Shown: positions 14,651-22,638 of the stretch, piece by piece | How the letters are laid out: each line of letters starts with the position of its first letter | Numbering within the stretch: position 1 is the first letter of the stretch | From: an uncultured Eubacteriales bacterium | GTDB lineage: Bacteria > Bacillota > Clostridia > Christensenellales > UBA1242 | Direction: 5' to 3' | Assembly (NCBI GenBank): GCA_900557645.1 | Contig: USSZ01000011.1 | Location: 1-30,603 of the forward strand | DNA length: 30,603 nucleotides | The notes under the pieces: model-generated | The model's input: the letters and a program-made list of their open reading frames with translations, nothing else | What the model was told of the DNA's origin: nothing | Databases searched by the model: none | Program-made: the position numbers and the translations under genes

Positions 14651-15936
14651 TGTTTAGAACGATTATTGACGCATTTAAAGTGAAAGAAATAAGAAACAAG
14701 ATATTAATAACCCTTCTTTTGCTTTTCGTATATAGAGTTGGTTGTTGGATTCCTTGTGTTGGTTTCTCAACTGACGCTATATTTGAAAATAGCACAGGGT
14801 TTGGTTTCTTTGAACTAATGAATATGGTCAGTGGTGGAGCGTTGCAGAATTGTTCAGTGCTTGCACTGGGTGTTTCGCCTTACATTACTGCATCTATAGT
14901 TATACAACTTCTTACTGTTGCAATCCCTGCACTTGAAAGATTGTCAAAAAGTGGAGAAGATGGAAGAAGAAAAATTCAATTTTACACTCGTATTGCGGCA
15001 CTCGTTTTAGCAATTGCTCAAGCAGTTGGTATTGTTGTAGCATATTCATCAAGTATTGATGCAAACCTTTCAGGAATCCCTGTTTGGCTTGTAGGCTGTG
15101 GTGTTGTTATAACAATGGTTGCAGGTGCAATGTTTACTGTTTGGATTGGTGAAAGAATAACAGACCTTGGAATAGGAAACGGAACAAGTTTACTAATTTT
15201 TGTAGGTATTCTTTCTTCAGCAGGAACAAGCATATCTGCAATTATAGAATACTGCACAGTTGATATCACATATATTTGGTATTTAGTATTATTTGTTGTA
15301 GCAGTTGTAGCAATCTTTGCTCTCATTGTCTTTATGGATGGTGGAGAGAGAAGAGTTCAAGTTCAATATGCAAAACAAATTAAGGGAAGAAAAGTATATG
15401 GTGGTCAAAGCAATTATATTCCAATAAGAATAAATGCTACTGGTGTTATGCCTATCATATTTGCCAGTGCACTTATTACATTCCCACAACTTATAATCTC
15501 TGTCTTCTGGCCAGATGTAACTTGGTATAGTGATTGGCTTGGAACAAACTCTTGGCTCTACATTGTGCTCACAGCACTTTTAATTCTTGTTTTTGCATTC
15601 TTCTATTCAAAAATATCATTCAATCCTGATGATGTAAGTAAAAGAATTCAACAACAAGGTGGATTTATTCCTGGTATTCGAGCAGGAAAACCTACAGCAG
15701 AATATTTAGGCAAGATTTCAAATAGAGTTACATTGTTTGGTGCAATATTCTTGGCAGTCATTGCTCTTATTCCATCTCTTGCTTTTAAAGCAATAGGAGA
15801 TGTTTCAGGAGCATCAATATTAATTAATGCATTTAGTGCTACAGGACTTATGATTGTTGTTTCAGTTGCTCTAGAACTTGAAAAACAACTTTCTGCTCAA
15901 ATGTTTGTGAGAAATCACAAGGGATTTTTGAGTTGA
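14650..15936 (+). CDS. secY: Protein translocase channel subunit SecY
   Basis: Central pore of the Sec translocon in the inner membrane. 428 residues with ten hydrophobic segments. Family marks are VYRVGCWIPCVG, VSPYITASIVIQLL, LSKSGEDGRRKIQFYTR, ITDLGIGNGTSLLIFVGI and the ribosome-binding loop GQSNYIPIRINATGVMPIIF. The C-terminal QQQGGFIPGIRAGKPT is conserved. Ends with TGA, so TGA is a stop here. It is followed by the only long gap in the superoperon. Confidence 0.98.
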   Translation: MFRTIIDAFKVKEIRNKILITLLLLFVYRVGCWIPCVGFSTDAIFENSTGFGFFELMNMVSGGALQNCSVLALGVSPYITASIVIQLLTVAIPALERLSKSGEDGRRKIQFYTRIAALVLAIAQAVGIVVAYSSSIDANLSGIPVWLVGCGVVITMVAGAMFTVWIGERITDLGIGNGTSLLIFVGILSSAGTSISAIIEYCTVDITYIWYLVLFVVAVVAIFALIVFMDGGERRVQVQYAKQIKGRKVYGGQSNYIPIRINATGVMPIIFASALITFPQLIISVFWPDVTWYSDWLGTNSWLYIVLTALLILVFAFFYSKISFNPDDVSKRIQQQGGFIPGIRAGKPTAEYLGKISNRVTLFGAIFLAVIALIPSLAFKAIGDVSGASILINAFSATGLMIVVSVALELEKQLSAQMFVRNHKGFLS

Positions 15937-16176
15937 TAAGGAAATTTTAAAATCATTAATTCAGAAATTTATCTATTAGATATTTATATAAACACAGGCT
16001 TTAGCAATAGGGAAGAAATTCCCTATTGAAAGAGTAGTGTAATAAGATATTTAATAAATTACTACAGAGTTTATTAAATTTTTGTTACACAAAATTGAAA
16101 GATATATTTACAAAGAAAATAGTTTCAATAAAAAATATGTTTGCTTGATATTTGTGCTTAAATAAAGGGAGATTTT
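15937..16176 (+). other. secY-adk intergenic region with successive inverted repeats
   Basis: 240 bases, no gene. It holds a 10-bp perfect hairpin with a GAAA tetraloop (16005-16028), extended after a two-base bulge by four more pairs (15999-16002 / 16029-16032). A 9-bp AT hairpin (16050-16058 / 16070-16078) is followed by five T residues. GTGTAA/TTACAC (16037-16042 / 16085-16090) encloses that hairpin, and a 7-bp repeat lies at 16094-16100 / 16123-16129. GTAGT (16034-16038) with ACTAC (16061-16065) would compete with the AT hairpin. No convincing promoter is seen. It may be a leader or partial terminator adjusting adk-to-rplQ expression. Confidence 0.5.
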
Positions 16177-16806
16177 ATGAGAATAATTCTTTTAGGTGCA
16201 CCAGGGAGTGGTAAAGGAACTTTAGCAAAGAAAATAACAGCAGAGTTTGGATTACCTCAAATTTCAACAGGGGATTTATTTAGAGCCATAGTTAAAGAAA
16301 ATTCTCCACTTGCAATTAAGGTAAAACAAATTATGGAAAGTGGTGCTTTAGTGCCAGATGAAATAACTATTGAAATTGTTAAAGATAGAATTACTAAACC
16401 TGATTGTAAAAAAGGATTTATTCTTGATGGTTTTCCTAGAACAGTTGCACAGGCAGAGGCTTTGGAAAAGATATCTTCAATTGATGGAGTTATTCTTGTA
16501 GAACTTTCAAACGATATTATTATTGAAAGATTGTCAGCAAGAAGAACTTGCCCAAAGTGTGGTGAGATTTACAGCACATTTGATTACAAAAATGAAATGT
16601 GTAGTAAATGCAACACAAAACTTATTCAGCGTGATGACGATAAACCTGAAACAATTCGACATCGTCTGGAAGTTTATGATAAAAATACTGCACCACTCAT
16701 AAACTTCTACAGTGATAAACTATTTAAAGTTTCAAATGAACAAAAAATTGAAGAAACTTTTAAGTTTGTGAAAACTTTTCTTGAAAGATTGGAGGCGAAA
16801 AATTGA
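16177..16806 (+). CDS. adk: Adenylate kinase (zinc LID form)
   Basis: Converts AMP and ATP to two ADP. The P-loop GAPGSGKGT is at residues 7-15, the AMP-binding STGDLFR at 30-36 and the GFPRT motif near 85-89. The LID carries four Cys (C125, C128, C142, C145), the zinc-binding type of Gram-positive bacteria. 209 residues, slightly shorter than usual (about 215). AGGGAGA precedes the ATG. The stop overlaps the map start. Confidence 0.97.
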   Translation: MRIILLGAPGSGKGTLAKKITAEFGLPQISTGDLFRAIVKENSPLAIKVKQIMESGALVPDEITIEIVKDRITKPDCKKGFILDGFPRTVAQAEALEKISSIDGVILVELSNDIIIERLSARRTCPKCGEIYSTFDYKNEMCSKCNTKLIQRDDDKPETIRHRLEVYDKNTAPLINFYSDKLFKVSNEQKIEETFKFVKTFLERLEAKN

Positions 16807-17546
16807 ATAATTTAACTCCTGCTGAAATTGTGTTAGTTAAAAAAGCATGTGAGATTACTCGAGATGCTTTGAATTATTGTGAAACGCTTATTAAACCGGG
16901 CATTTCAACAAAAGAACTTGACATTTTGGTGGAAAAGTTTATAATTGATAGTGGTGCTATCCCTGCATGTAAAGGCTATGAGGGATTCCCTGCATCTATA
17001 TGTGCTTCAGTAAATAACATGGTTGTGCATGGAATACCAAGTTTCGATTGTGTTTTGAAAGAAGGGGATATAATAAGCATTGACCTTGTGGTAAAATATA
17101 AAGGTTATCATGGGGACGCTGCAAGAACATTCCCTGTTGGAAGAATATCTGATGAAAAGAAAAGACTTATTGAAGTTACAAAACAATGCTTTTTTGAGGG
17201 TATTAAAAATCTTCAAGTCGGTCATAGATTGGGCGAATTGTCTCATGCGATTCAGGTATATGCTGAAAGTAATGGCTATTCAGTTGTTAGAGAACTGGTT
17301 GGTCATGGTATAGGAAAGAAAATGCATGAGCCACCAAATGTTCCAAACTATGGAAAAGTTACAGACGGACCAATCGTTACAGATAATGCCTGCCTTGCAA
17401 TAGAGCCTATGATTAATATGGGTAGAAAAGAGGTTTGGCTTATAGAAGATGGCTGGGGAGTTGTTACTCGAGATGGCAAACCTTCAGCACACTATGAAAA
17501 TACTGTTCATGTTACTAAAAACGGAATAGAAATTTTAACCTTATAA
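16803..17546 (+). CDS. map: Methionine aminopeptidase type I
   Basis: Removes the initiator methionine from nascent proteins. The five metal ligands are present: D94, D105, H168, E201 and E232; substrate-contacting H76 and H175 are also seen. 247 residues, normal. The start is TTG at 16803, which overlaps the adk TGA stop (TTGA) and follows GGAGG (16791-16795) at seven bases, so the non-ATG start is well supported and may reduce expression relative to neighbours. Confidence 0.97.
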   Translation: MNNLTPAEIVLVKKACEITRDALNYCETLIKPGISTKELDILVEKFIIDSGAIPACKGYEGFPASICASVNNMVVHGIPSFDCVLKEGDIISIDLVVKYKGYHGDAARTFPVGRISDEKKRLIEVTKQCFFEGIKNLQVGHRLGELSHAIQVYAESNGYSVVRELVGHGIGKKMHEPPNVPNYGKVTDGPIVTDNACLAIEPMINMGRKEVWLIEDGWGVVTRDGKPSAHYENTVHVTKNGIEILTL

Positions 17547-17555
17547 GAGGATTCT

Positions 17556-17816
17556 ATGAAAATAGGAAATGTTGTGCTGGCGACTGCCGGAAAGGAAAAA
17601 GGACAATTATTCGTTATTGTCAAACTTGATGATAAATACGCTTATTTATCAGATGGTAAAAGGCTTAAGACAAACAAGCCTAAAAAAAAGAGCTTTAAAC
17701 ATATCAAATTATATGGCAGTGAAGCTTTAAGCGAAGACCAAGTTTTAGATAAAAACGAAAGAGTCAACGCTTTAATACGAAAATTTTTATCAAAAAAAAG
17801 GAGTGAACATGTCTAA
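17556..17816 (+). CDS. KOW domain RNA-binding protein (L14e-like)
   Basis: 86 residues. The N-terminal part MKIGNVVLATAGKEKGQLFV is a KOW-type RNA-binding fold, followed by a basic patch KRLKTNKPKKKSFKH and a charged C-terminus. A small KOW protein at this exact place, between map and infA, is common in Clostridia and usually annotated as L14e-like. A ribosome or rRNA role is inferred from fold and context; the precise function is not known. It overlaps infA by eight bases. Confidence 0.82.
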   Translation: MKIGNVVLATAGKEKGQLFVIVKLDDKYAYLSDGKRLKTNKPKKKSFKHIKLYGSEALSEDQVLDKNERVNALIRKFLSKKRSEHV

Positions 17817-18036
17817 AGAAGATGTAATTGAATTTGAAGGATCTGTTGTAGAGGTATTGCCAAACACAACTTTCAGAGTTCGTCTATCTAATGGTCATGA
17901 AATCATTACCTATCTTTCTGGGAAACTTAGAAAAAACTATATAAAAGTTCTAGAAGGAGATAAAGTCAAAGTTGAAATGAGCCCTTATGATCTAACCAAA
18001 GGACGAATCACTTGGAGAGAAAAGGGCAGCATCTAA
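17809..18036 (+). CDS. infA: Translation initiation factor IF-1
   Basis: Blocks the A-site during initiation and helps IF-2 and IF-3. The 75-residue OB fold reads MSKEDVIEFEGSVVEVLPN, FRVRLSNGHEI and DKVKVEMSPYDLTKGRITWR. The ATG at 17809 is chosen over the GTG at 17803 because that GTG lies within the binding site AAGGAG (17798-17803) and the family starts with M(A/S)KED. Confidence 0.97.
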   Translation: MSKEDVIEFEGSVVEVLPNTTFRVRLSNGHEIITYLSGKLRKNYIKVLEGDKVKVEMSPYDLTKGRITWREKGSI

Positions 18037-18048
18037 AAAGGAGACATT

Positions 18049-18165
18049 ATGAAAGTTAGAGCATCTGTAAAGCCAATTTGTGATAAGTGTAGAGTTATTA
18101 AGAGAGATGGTAAAGTTATGGTCATCTGCTCTAAAAGTGCTAAACACAAACAAGTTCAAGGCTAA
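18049..18165 (+). CDS. rpmJ: 50S ribosomal protein L36
   Basis: 38-residue zinc protein translated from AAAAAGGAG-ATG. Sequence MKVRASVKPICDKCRVIKR continues with GKVMVICS and ends KHKQVQG. Zinc ligands C11, C14, C27 and H33 are all present, so this is the zinc form. It lies between infA and rpsM as in other Bacillota. Easily missed because of its size. Confidence 0.97.
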   Translation: MKVRASVKPICDKCRVIKRDGKVMVICSKSAKHKQVQG

Positions 18166-18189
18166 AATTTAAAATTGGAGGATAGTTAA

Positions 18190-18567
18190 ATGGCAAGAAT
18201 TGCTGGTGTAGATTTACCCAGAGAAAAAAGATTGGAACTCGGACTTACTTATATCTATGGTATAGGTAGAGTTACATCTAATAAAATTTGTGAAGCAACT
18301 GGAATCAGTGCTGATATAAGAGTTAAAGACCTTACTGATGATCAAGTTGCAAAACTTCGTAATTATATTGAACACAACCTTATTGTTGAAGGTGAACTTC
18401 GTAAAAAAGTCGATATGGATATTAAAAAACTTACTGAAATAGGTTGCTACCGTGGTGTTCGTCATCGTAAAGGACTTCCTGTAAGAGGACAAAATACAAG
18501 AAATAATGCAAGAACAAGAAAAGGTCCAAGAAAAGTTGTCGCTGGTAGTTCTAAGAAAGGTAAATAA
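18190..18567 (+). CDS. rpsM: 30S ribosomal protein S13
   Basis: 30S head protein contacting the P-site tRNA and forming bridge B1. MARIAGVDLPREKRLELGLT, YIYGIG and the basic C-terminal GLPVRGQNTRNNARTRKGP are diagnostic. 125 residues. GGAGG (18177-18181) precedes. Confidence 0.97.
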   Translation: MARIAGVDLPREKRLELGLTYIYGIGRVTSNKICEATGISADIRVKDLTDDQVAKLRNYIEHNLIVEGELRKKVDMDIKKLTEIGCYRGVRHRKGLPVRGQNTRNNARTRKGPRKVVAGSSKKGK

Positions 18568-18577
18568 GGAGAGATAA

Positions 18578-18979
18578 ATGGCAACAAAAACAACAACAAA
18601 TAAGAAAACAACAAAGAAAAGAATCAGCAAAAATATAAGTGCTGGTCAAGTTCACATTAAAACATCTTTCAACAACACTATTGTAAGTTTTACTGATTGT
18701 GATGGCAATGTTATTTCTTGGTGCTCTTCAGGAAAACTTGGACTTAAAGGTTCAAAGAAAAGCACTCCATTTGCTGCACAATCTTGTGTTGAAGACGCTG
18801 CAAAAGTCGCAAAAGAACATGGTATTAAAACAGTTGAAGTATTTGTAAAAGGACCTGGCTCTGGTAGAGAACTTGCTATTCGTTCTATACAAAACTGTGA
18901 TATCAATGTTACTATGATAAAGGATGTATCTCCAATCGCTCATAACGGTTGCAGACCTCCTAAAGTAAGAAGAGTATAA
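18578..18979 (+). CDS. rpsK: 30S ribosomal protein S11
   Basis: Platform protein near the mRNA exit. GQVHIKTSFNNTIVSFTDCD, then WCSSGKLGLKGSKKSTPFAA, KGPGSGRELAIRSIQ and the ending PIAHNGCRPPKVRRV are characteristic. 133 residues with a short Thr/Lys-rich start. Confidence 0.97.
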   Translation: MATKTTTNKKTTKKRISKNISAGQVHIKTSFNNTIVSFTDCDGNVISWCSSGKLGLKGSKKSTPFAAQSCVEDAAKVAKEHGIKTVEVFVKGPGSGRELAIRSIQNCDINVTMIKDVSPIAHNGCRPPKVRRV

Positions 18980-18994
18980 AAGGAGAAAGGCTAA

Positions 18995-19621
18995 ATGGCA
19001 AGAACTATAGAACCAGACTGCCGTCAATGCAGACGTGAAGGTTGCAAACTTTTTCTTAAAGGAGAAAGATGTACAACTAAAAAATGTGCTATGGAAAGAA
19101 GACCTGTTATTCCAGGACAACATGGCAATTCTAAGAGAAGAGTAGCCTTCTCAGAATACGGCACTCAATTACGTGAAAAACAAAAAGTTAAAAGAATGTA
19201 TGGAATTCTTGAAAGACAATTTAGAGAATATTACGAAAAAGCAAAAAAAGTTGAAGGTGCTACTGGTGAACAAATGCTTATCAGCATTGAATGCAGACTT
19301 GACAATGTTGTTTACAGAATGGGAATTGGTAGAAGCCGTAAACAAGCACGTCAAATTGTAAACCATGGACTTATCACCGTTAATGGGAAAAGAGTAAATA
19401 TTCCATCTTATAGTGTTAAAGTTGGTGATGTTATTGCAATTAAAGAAAACAAACAAAATAATGAATGCTTCAAAGATTTGAAAGGAAGCAAGATTGTAAT
19501 GCCAAAATGGCTTGAATTTGATACAAACACTCTTTCTGGGAAAATTTTAGCACTTCCTATGAGAGAAGATATTGATTCCGATATCAAAGAACAACTTATC
19601 GTTGAATTATATTCAAGATAG
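18995..19621 (+). CDS. rpsD: 30S ribosomal protein S4, zinc form
   Basis: Primary 16S binder and fidelity protein. The N-terminus has C9, C12, C26 and C31, the zinc site known from Thermus S4, with RREGCKLFLKGERC. The S4 RNA-binding domain is seen in LDNVVYRMGIGRSRKQARQI and HGLITVNGKRVNIPSY. 208 residues. In Bacillus S4 represses its own gene and in E. coli the alpha operon; no specific S4 target was recognised here. Confidence 0.97.
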   Translation: MARTIEPDCRQCRREGCKLFLKGERCTTKKCAMERRPVIPGQHGNSKRRVAFSEYGTQLREKQKVKRMYGILERQFREYYEKAKKVEGATGEQMLISIECRLDNVVYRMGIGRSRKQARQIVNHGLITVNGKRVNIPSYSVKVGDVIAIKENKQNNECFKDLKGSKIVMPKWLEFDTNTLSGKILALPMREDIDSDIKEQLIVELYSR

Positions 19622-19639
19622 TATAACGGAGGAATTATT

Positions 19640-20590
19640 ATGGAAATGGAAAGACCTAAAATTACTTGTGAAGAAACCGATAATGGTGCGTTTGCTAGAT
19701 TTGTAGTAGAACCTCTTGAAAAAGGCTATGGCATTACTCTTGGTAATGCAATGAGAAGAACTCTTCTTTCTTCATTGCCAGGTTCTGCACCAATCGCAGT
19801 TCGTATAGCAGGAGTTCCTCATGAGTTTTCTACTATTAGAGGTGTTACTGAAGACGTTGTTGATATAATTTTAAATTTAAAAACACTTGCAGTAAAATGC
19901 AATAATACAAGCAGTGATTTTATCACATATTTGCACTTGAGAAAAACAGGAGCAGGTGAAGTTACAGCAAGAGATTTTGAGGAAAATTCTGATGTAGAAA
20001 TCTTAAATCCTGATCTTCATATTTGCACAATGGACGAAGGTGCTGTGCTTGATATGGATTTGATGATTGGAAATGGCAGGGGTTATGTTCCAAATAATAT
20101 CAACAAAGAAAAATTTGATGATATTGATTATATAGCAATGGATTCATTATTCTCACCTGTAAAGAGAGTGAACTTCAATGTAGAAAGCACACGTGTAGGA
20201 CAAAGTGTTAATTTTGATAAATTAACATTAGAAGTAGAAACAAATGGAACAACAACAGCAAGAGAAATTGTTTCTCTTTCTGGAAAGATTATTATGGAAC
20301 ATATTAATCTCTTCGTTGAACTTTGTGCACAAATGGCAAATACTGACATTTTAGTTTCTAGAGAAGAAGATAAACAAGTTAAGTTAATGGAACTTCCTAT
20401 TGAAGAGATGGATCTTTCTGTTCGTTCATACAACTGCTTAAAGAGAGCAGGAATCAATACTGTTGAAGACCTCACAAAGAAAACAAGAGGCGATATGCTT
20501 AAAGTTAAAAATCTTGGAATTAAATCAATAGATGAGGTTATCGCAAAACTTGAAAGTTATGGACTTTCTCTTCGTAAGGACGAAGATTAA
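19640..20590 (+). CDS. rpoA: DNA-directed RNA polymerase subunit alpha
   Basis: Assembles the polymerase core and contacts UP elements and activators. The N-terminal domain (about 1-230) has EPLEKGYGITLGNAMRRTLL, LPGSAPIAVRI and the GVPHEFSTIRGVTEDV stretch. The C-terminal domain (about 250-316) has LPIEEMDLSVRSYNCLKRAG, then GIKSIDEVIAKLESYGLSL. 316 residues. The start is supported by GGAGG at 19629-19633. Confidence 0.98.
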   Translation: MEMERPKITCEETDNGAFARFVVEPLEKGYGITLGNAMRRTLLSSLPGSAPIAVRIAGVPHEFSTIRGVTEDVVDIILNLKTLAVKCNNTSSDFITYLHLRKTGAGEVTARDFEENSDVEILNPDLHICTMDEGAVLDMDLMIGNGRGYVPNNINKEKFDDIDYIAMDSLFSPVKRVNFNVESTRVGQSVNFDKLTLEVETNGTTTAREIVSLSGKIIMEHINLFVELCAQMANTDILVSREEDKQVKLMELPIEEMDLSVRSYNCLKRAGINTVEDLTKKTRGDMLKVKNLGIKSIDEVIAKLESYGLSLRKDED

Positions 20591-20611
20591 ACTTTATAAA
20601 GGAGAAATATG

Positions 20612-21121
20612 ATGGCTAACGCAAAATTAGGAAGACCAAGTAAAGAGAAAAATTCAATGCTTCGTGGACTTGTTTCAGATCTTCTTTGGTATGGCAAAGT
20701 TGAAACAACTGTTGCTAGAGCAAAATCAGTTCGAAGTCAGGCTGAAAAACTTTTAACACTTGCTATAAATTCTTATGAAGATATTGCAAAAGTAACAAAA
20801 GAAATCAAAGATGAAAAAGATGTAAAAGTTAAAAAAACTGTTTCTAATGATGGTCCAAAGAAATTACAAGCACGTAGAGCAATTATGTCATATCTTATGG
20901 ATAGACAAGAACAAAGAAAGCCAAAAGAATCAGTTGAAGCATTTGATGCAAGAACAAAGGATATTAATCATCCTCTTCTTGAAAAAATATTCAATGTATA
21001 TGCTCCAAAATATGCTGCACGCATAAAAGAACTTGGACAAGGTGGTGGATATACTAGAATTATCAAAATGGGACAACGTAGAGGCGATGCTGCTGAAATG
21101 GCTATTGTTGAACTTATTTAA
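20612..21121 (+). CDS. rplQ: 50S ribosomal protein L17 with internal insertions
   Basis: Last gene of the superoperon. Opening ANAKLGRPSKEKNSMLRGLV, the middle TTVARAKSVRSQAEKLLTLA and the ending GGGYTRIIKMGQRRGDAAEM define L17. At 169 residues it is longer than the usual 112-130, because of a charged insertion (about 49-75, EIKDEKDVKVKKTVSNDG) and a second around residues 92-120. AAAGGAG favours the ATG at 20612, though the ATG at 20609 is possible. Confidence 0.94.
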   Translation: MANAKLGRPSKEKNSMLRGLVSDLLWYGKVETTVARAKSVRSQAEKLLTLAINSYEDIAKVTKEIKDEKDVKVKKTVSNDGPKKLQARRAIMSYLMDRQEQRKPKESVEAFDARTKDINHPLLEKIFNVYAPKYAARIKELGQGGGYTRIIKMGQRRGDAAEMAIVELI

Positions 21122-21133
21122 TAAAAGTTTATT

Positions 21134-21166
21134 AAAAATCGTTACAATTTGTAACGATTTTTTTTG
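21134..21166 (+). terminator. Terminator of the ribosomal superoperon
   Basis: 13-bp perfect stem (21134-21146 / 21150-21162), three-base loop and a continuing T run. It directly follows rplQ. Confidence 0.92.
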
Positions 21167-21225
21167 TAATAAATAATATTCTTTTTGAATACGTTATTAA
21201 CAAAGGTTATATTTTAATTATTTTA

Positions 21226-21254
21226 TTGACAAGTAGAAATGTTTATGATATAAA
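21226..21254 (+). promoter_or_regulatory. Promoter for the SHOCT membrane protein gene
   Basis: Consensus TTGACA (21226-21231), 17-base spacer, TATAAA (21249-21254) with TGA before it, giving an extended -10. The leader is about 20 bases. Confidence 0.8.
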
Positions 21255-21280
21255 TATATCAGTTAATAAAAGGAGAGGGT

Positions 21281-21877
21281 ATGAAAAAGAAATTACTTTT
21301 AGCAGGATTTGTTACAGCAACTGTAGGTCTTGCAATATTTAATCTTATTTTAATTATTGGAATGATTCAAGTCTTTTCTTTACTTGGAGAAGTTTCAACT
21401 GAAGGCATTGGTGGAGCAATTGCTATCATGATTTTTGAAGTGTTAATTTTTGTAGTTACACTTGTTTTAAATGCAGTTTGTATTAATACTTGGAATGATG
21501 AAGAAAAATTTAATAAAAAGAAAGCAACTATTATTACAGCAGTTGTATTTAATTTTATTTCAATAATATTCTTATTCTATACATTCTTTGGTGGTGGAAC
21601 TGCTGCATCAATTGCTTTTGCAGTTATAGTATTTTTATGTGTTCTCGCAGCAAATGTTTTGATTCTTATAGATTTAACATCAGGTAATAAAAAAGAATCT
21701 ATTGTTGATTCTGTTAATTCAGGAGAATCAAATAATGTAGAATCAGTTTCAGATACCGATAAACTTGGTAATAAACTTGAAAAACTTGAAACATTAAAAA
21801 ATGAAAATAAAATGTCAGAAGAAGAATACAACCAAATGAAAAATAAAGCAATTGACGATGAGTTGAAAAATAATTAA
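21281..21877 (+). CDS. Four-helix membrane protein with SHOCT-like C-terminus
   Basis: 198 residues. Four hydrophobic helices (about 5-30, 44-68, 82-104, 108-131) are followed by a polar Ser/Asn-rich linker and a short C-terminal helix pair, KLEKLETLKNENKMSEEEYN, that fits the SHOCT pattern (L-x2-L-x2-G/N-x-(I/M)(S/T)-x-EE(F/Y)). SHOCT motifs are thought to mediate protein contacts in membrane proteins; no enzymatic role is visible. AGGAGAGGG precedes the ATG. It stands alone between its own promoter and terminator. Confidence 0.75.
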   Translation: MKKKLLLAGFVTATVGLAIFNLILIIGMIQVFSLLGEVSTEGIGGAIAIMIFEVLIFVVTLVLNAVCINTWNDEEKFNKKKATIITAVVFNFISIIFLFYTFFGGGTAASIAFAVIVFLCVLAANVLILIDLTSGNKKESIVDSVNSGESNNVESVSDTDKLGNKLEKLETLKNENKMSEEEYNQMKNKAIDDELKNN

Positions 21878-21888
21878 ATAAGATAAAA

Positions 21889-21921
21889 AAAACATTAGGG
21901 TTTTAACCTAATGTTTTTTTT
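21889..21921 (+). terminator. Terminator after the SHOCT protein gene
   Basis: Inverted repeat AAAACATTAGG (21889-21899) / CCTAATGTTTT (21907-21917) with a seven-base loop and a T tail. Starts 11 bases after the stop codon. Confidence 0.88.
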
Positions 21922-21991
21922 ATAAATATTAGATTCTTCCATAATTTAAAATCAATTTTTAATGATAATTTTATATTAACTATCTTATGTT

Positions 21992-22049
21992 AAAATTTTA
22001 TTAATATAAAGTTTTTATACATTCTAATGAATTTGTGTGCTTTACACAC
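21992..22049 (+). repeat. Structured element copy A (upstream of dtd)
   Basis: Three hairpins in a row: 21992-22001 / 22006-22015 (10 pairs, one G-U), ATTC/GAAT (22021-22024 / 22029-22032) and GTGTG/CACAC (22035-22039 / 22045-22049). It is a diverged copy of the element at 22639-22722: the core from about 22021 to 22055 shares ATTCT, TGAATTTGT and TGC at matching positions, and one pair of the last stem changes from G-C here to A-T there. The outer stem of copy B is not clearly present here. Confidence 0.55.
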
Positions 22050-22123
22050 CATTACTGCTTGAGTCAATTTCATGCTTTTAAGAAAATTTGATTTCTTCTA
22101 ATATGATTTAGTTATAAATAAAT

Positions 22124-22149
22124 TTGACTTTTTTTTATTATTATATAAT
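22124..22149 (+). promoter_or_regulatory. Possible promoter for dtd
   Basis: TTGACT at 22124-22129 and TATAAT at 22144-22149 are both near consensus, but the spacer is only 14 bases; TAATAA at 22146-22151 gives 16. The region is very AT-rich, so chance matches are likely. Confidence 0.38.
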
Positions 22150-22185
22150 AATTAAATAAATTTAGATATTAAAAGGGAAATATAA

Positions 22186-22635
22186 ATGAGAGCAGTTGTT
22201 CAAAGAGTTTTACGTGCTGATTTATCAGTTGATGGTAAGTTGATTTCAAATATTGATAAAGGAATTGTTGTGTTTTGGGGTGTCGGTGAAGGCGACCAAG
22301 AAATAGATGTAATAAAACTTGTCAATAAAATTTCAAAGTTGAGAATTTTTGAAGATGAAAATGGGAAAATGAATTTAAGTTTAAAAGACGTTGATGGGCA
22401 AATTTTGCTGGTAAGTCAATTTACTTTATTTGCTGATTGCAGACATGGCAATAGACCAAGTTTTATAAATGCAGAAAAACCAGAACGTGCAAACGAATTA
22501 TATATTAAAGCAAAAGAACTTTTTGCAAAAGAAAATATTTCTGTGCAAACAGGAATTTTTGGTGCAGATATGAAAATAAATGTTTTAAATGATGGCCCTG
22601 TAACTATTATTCTTGATAGTAAAGATTTAAAATAG
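22186..22635 (+). CDS. dtd: D-aminoacyl-tRNA deacylase
   Basis: Proofreading enzyme that removes D-amino acids and Gly from mischarged tRNA. The two active-site motifs are seen: SQFTL at residues 77-81 and NDGPVT at 135-140 (the cross-subunit Gly-cisPro motif). The N-terminal MRAVVQRV is typical and 149 residues is the family length. GGGAAAT precedes the ATG. It is often found after relA, but here it stands alone between two copies of a structured element. Confidence 0.95.
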   Translation: MRAVVQRVLRADLSVDGKLISNIDKGIVVFWGVGEGDQEIDVIKLVNKISKLRIFEDENGKMNLSLKDVDGQILLVSQFTLFADCRHGNRPSFINAEKPERANELYIKAKELFAKENISVQTGIFGADMKINVLNDGPVTIILDSKDLK

Positions 22636-22638
22636 GGG

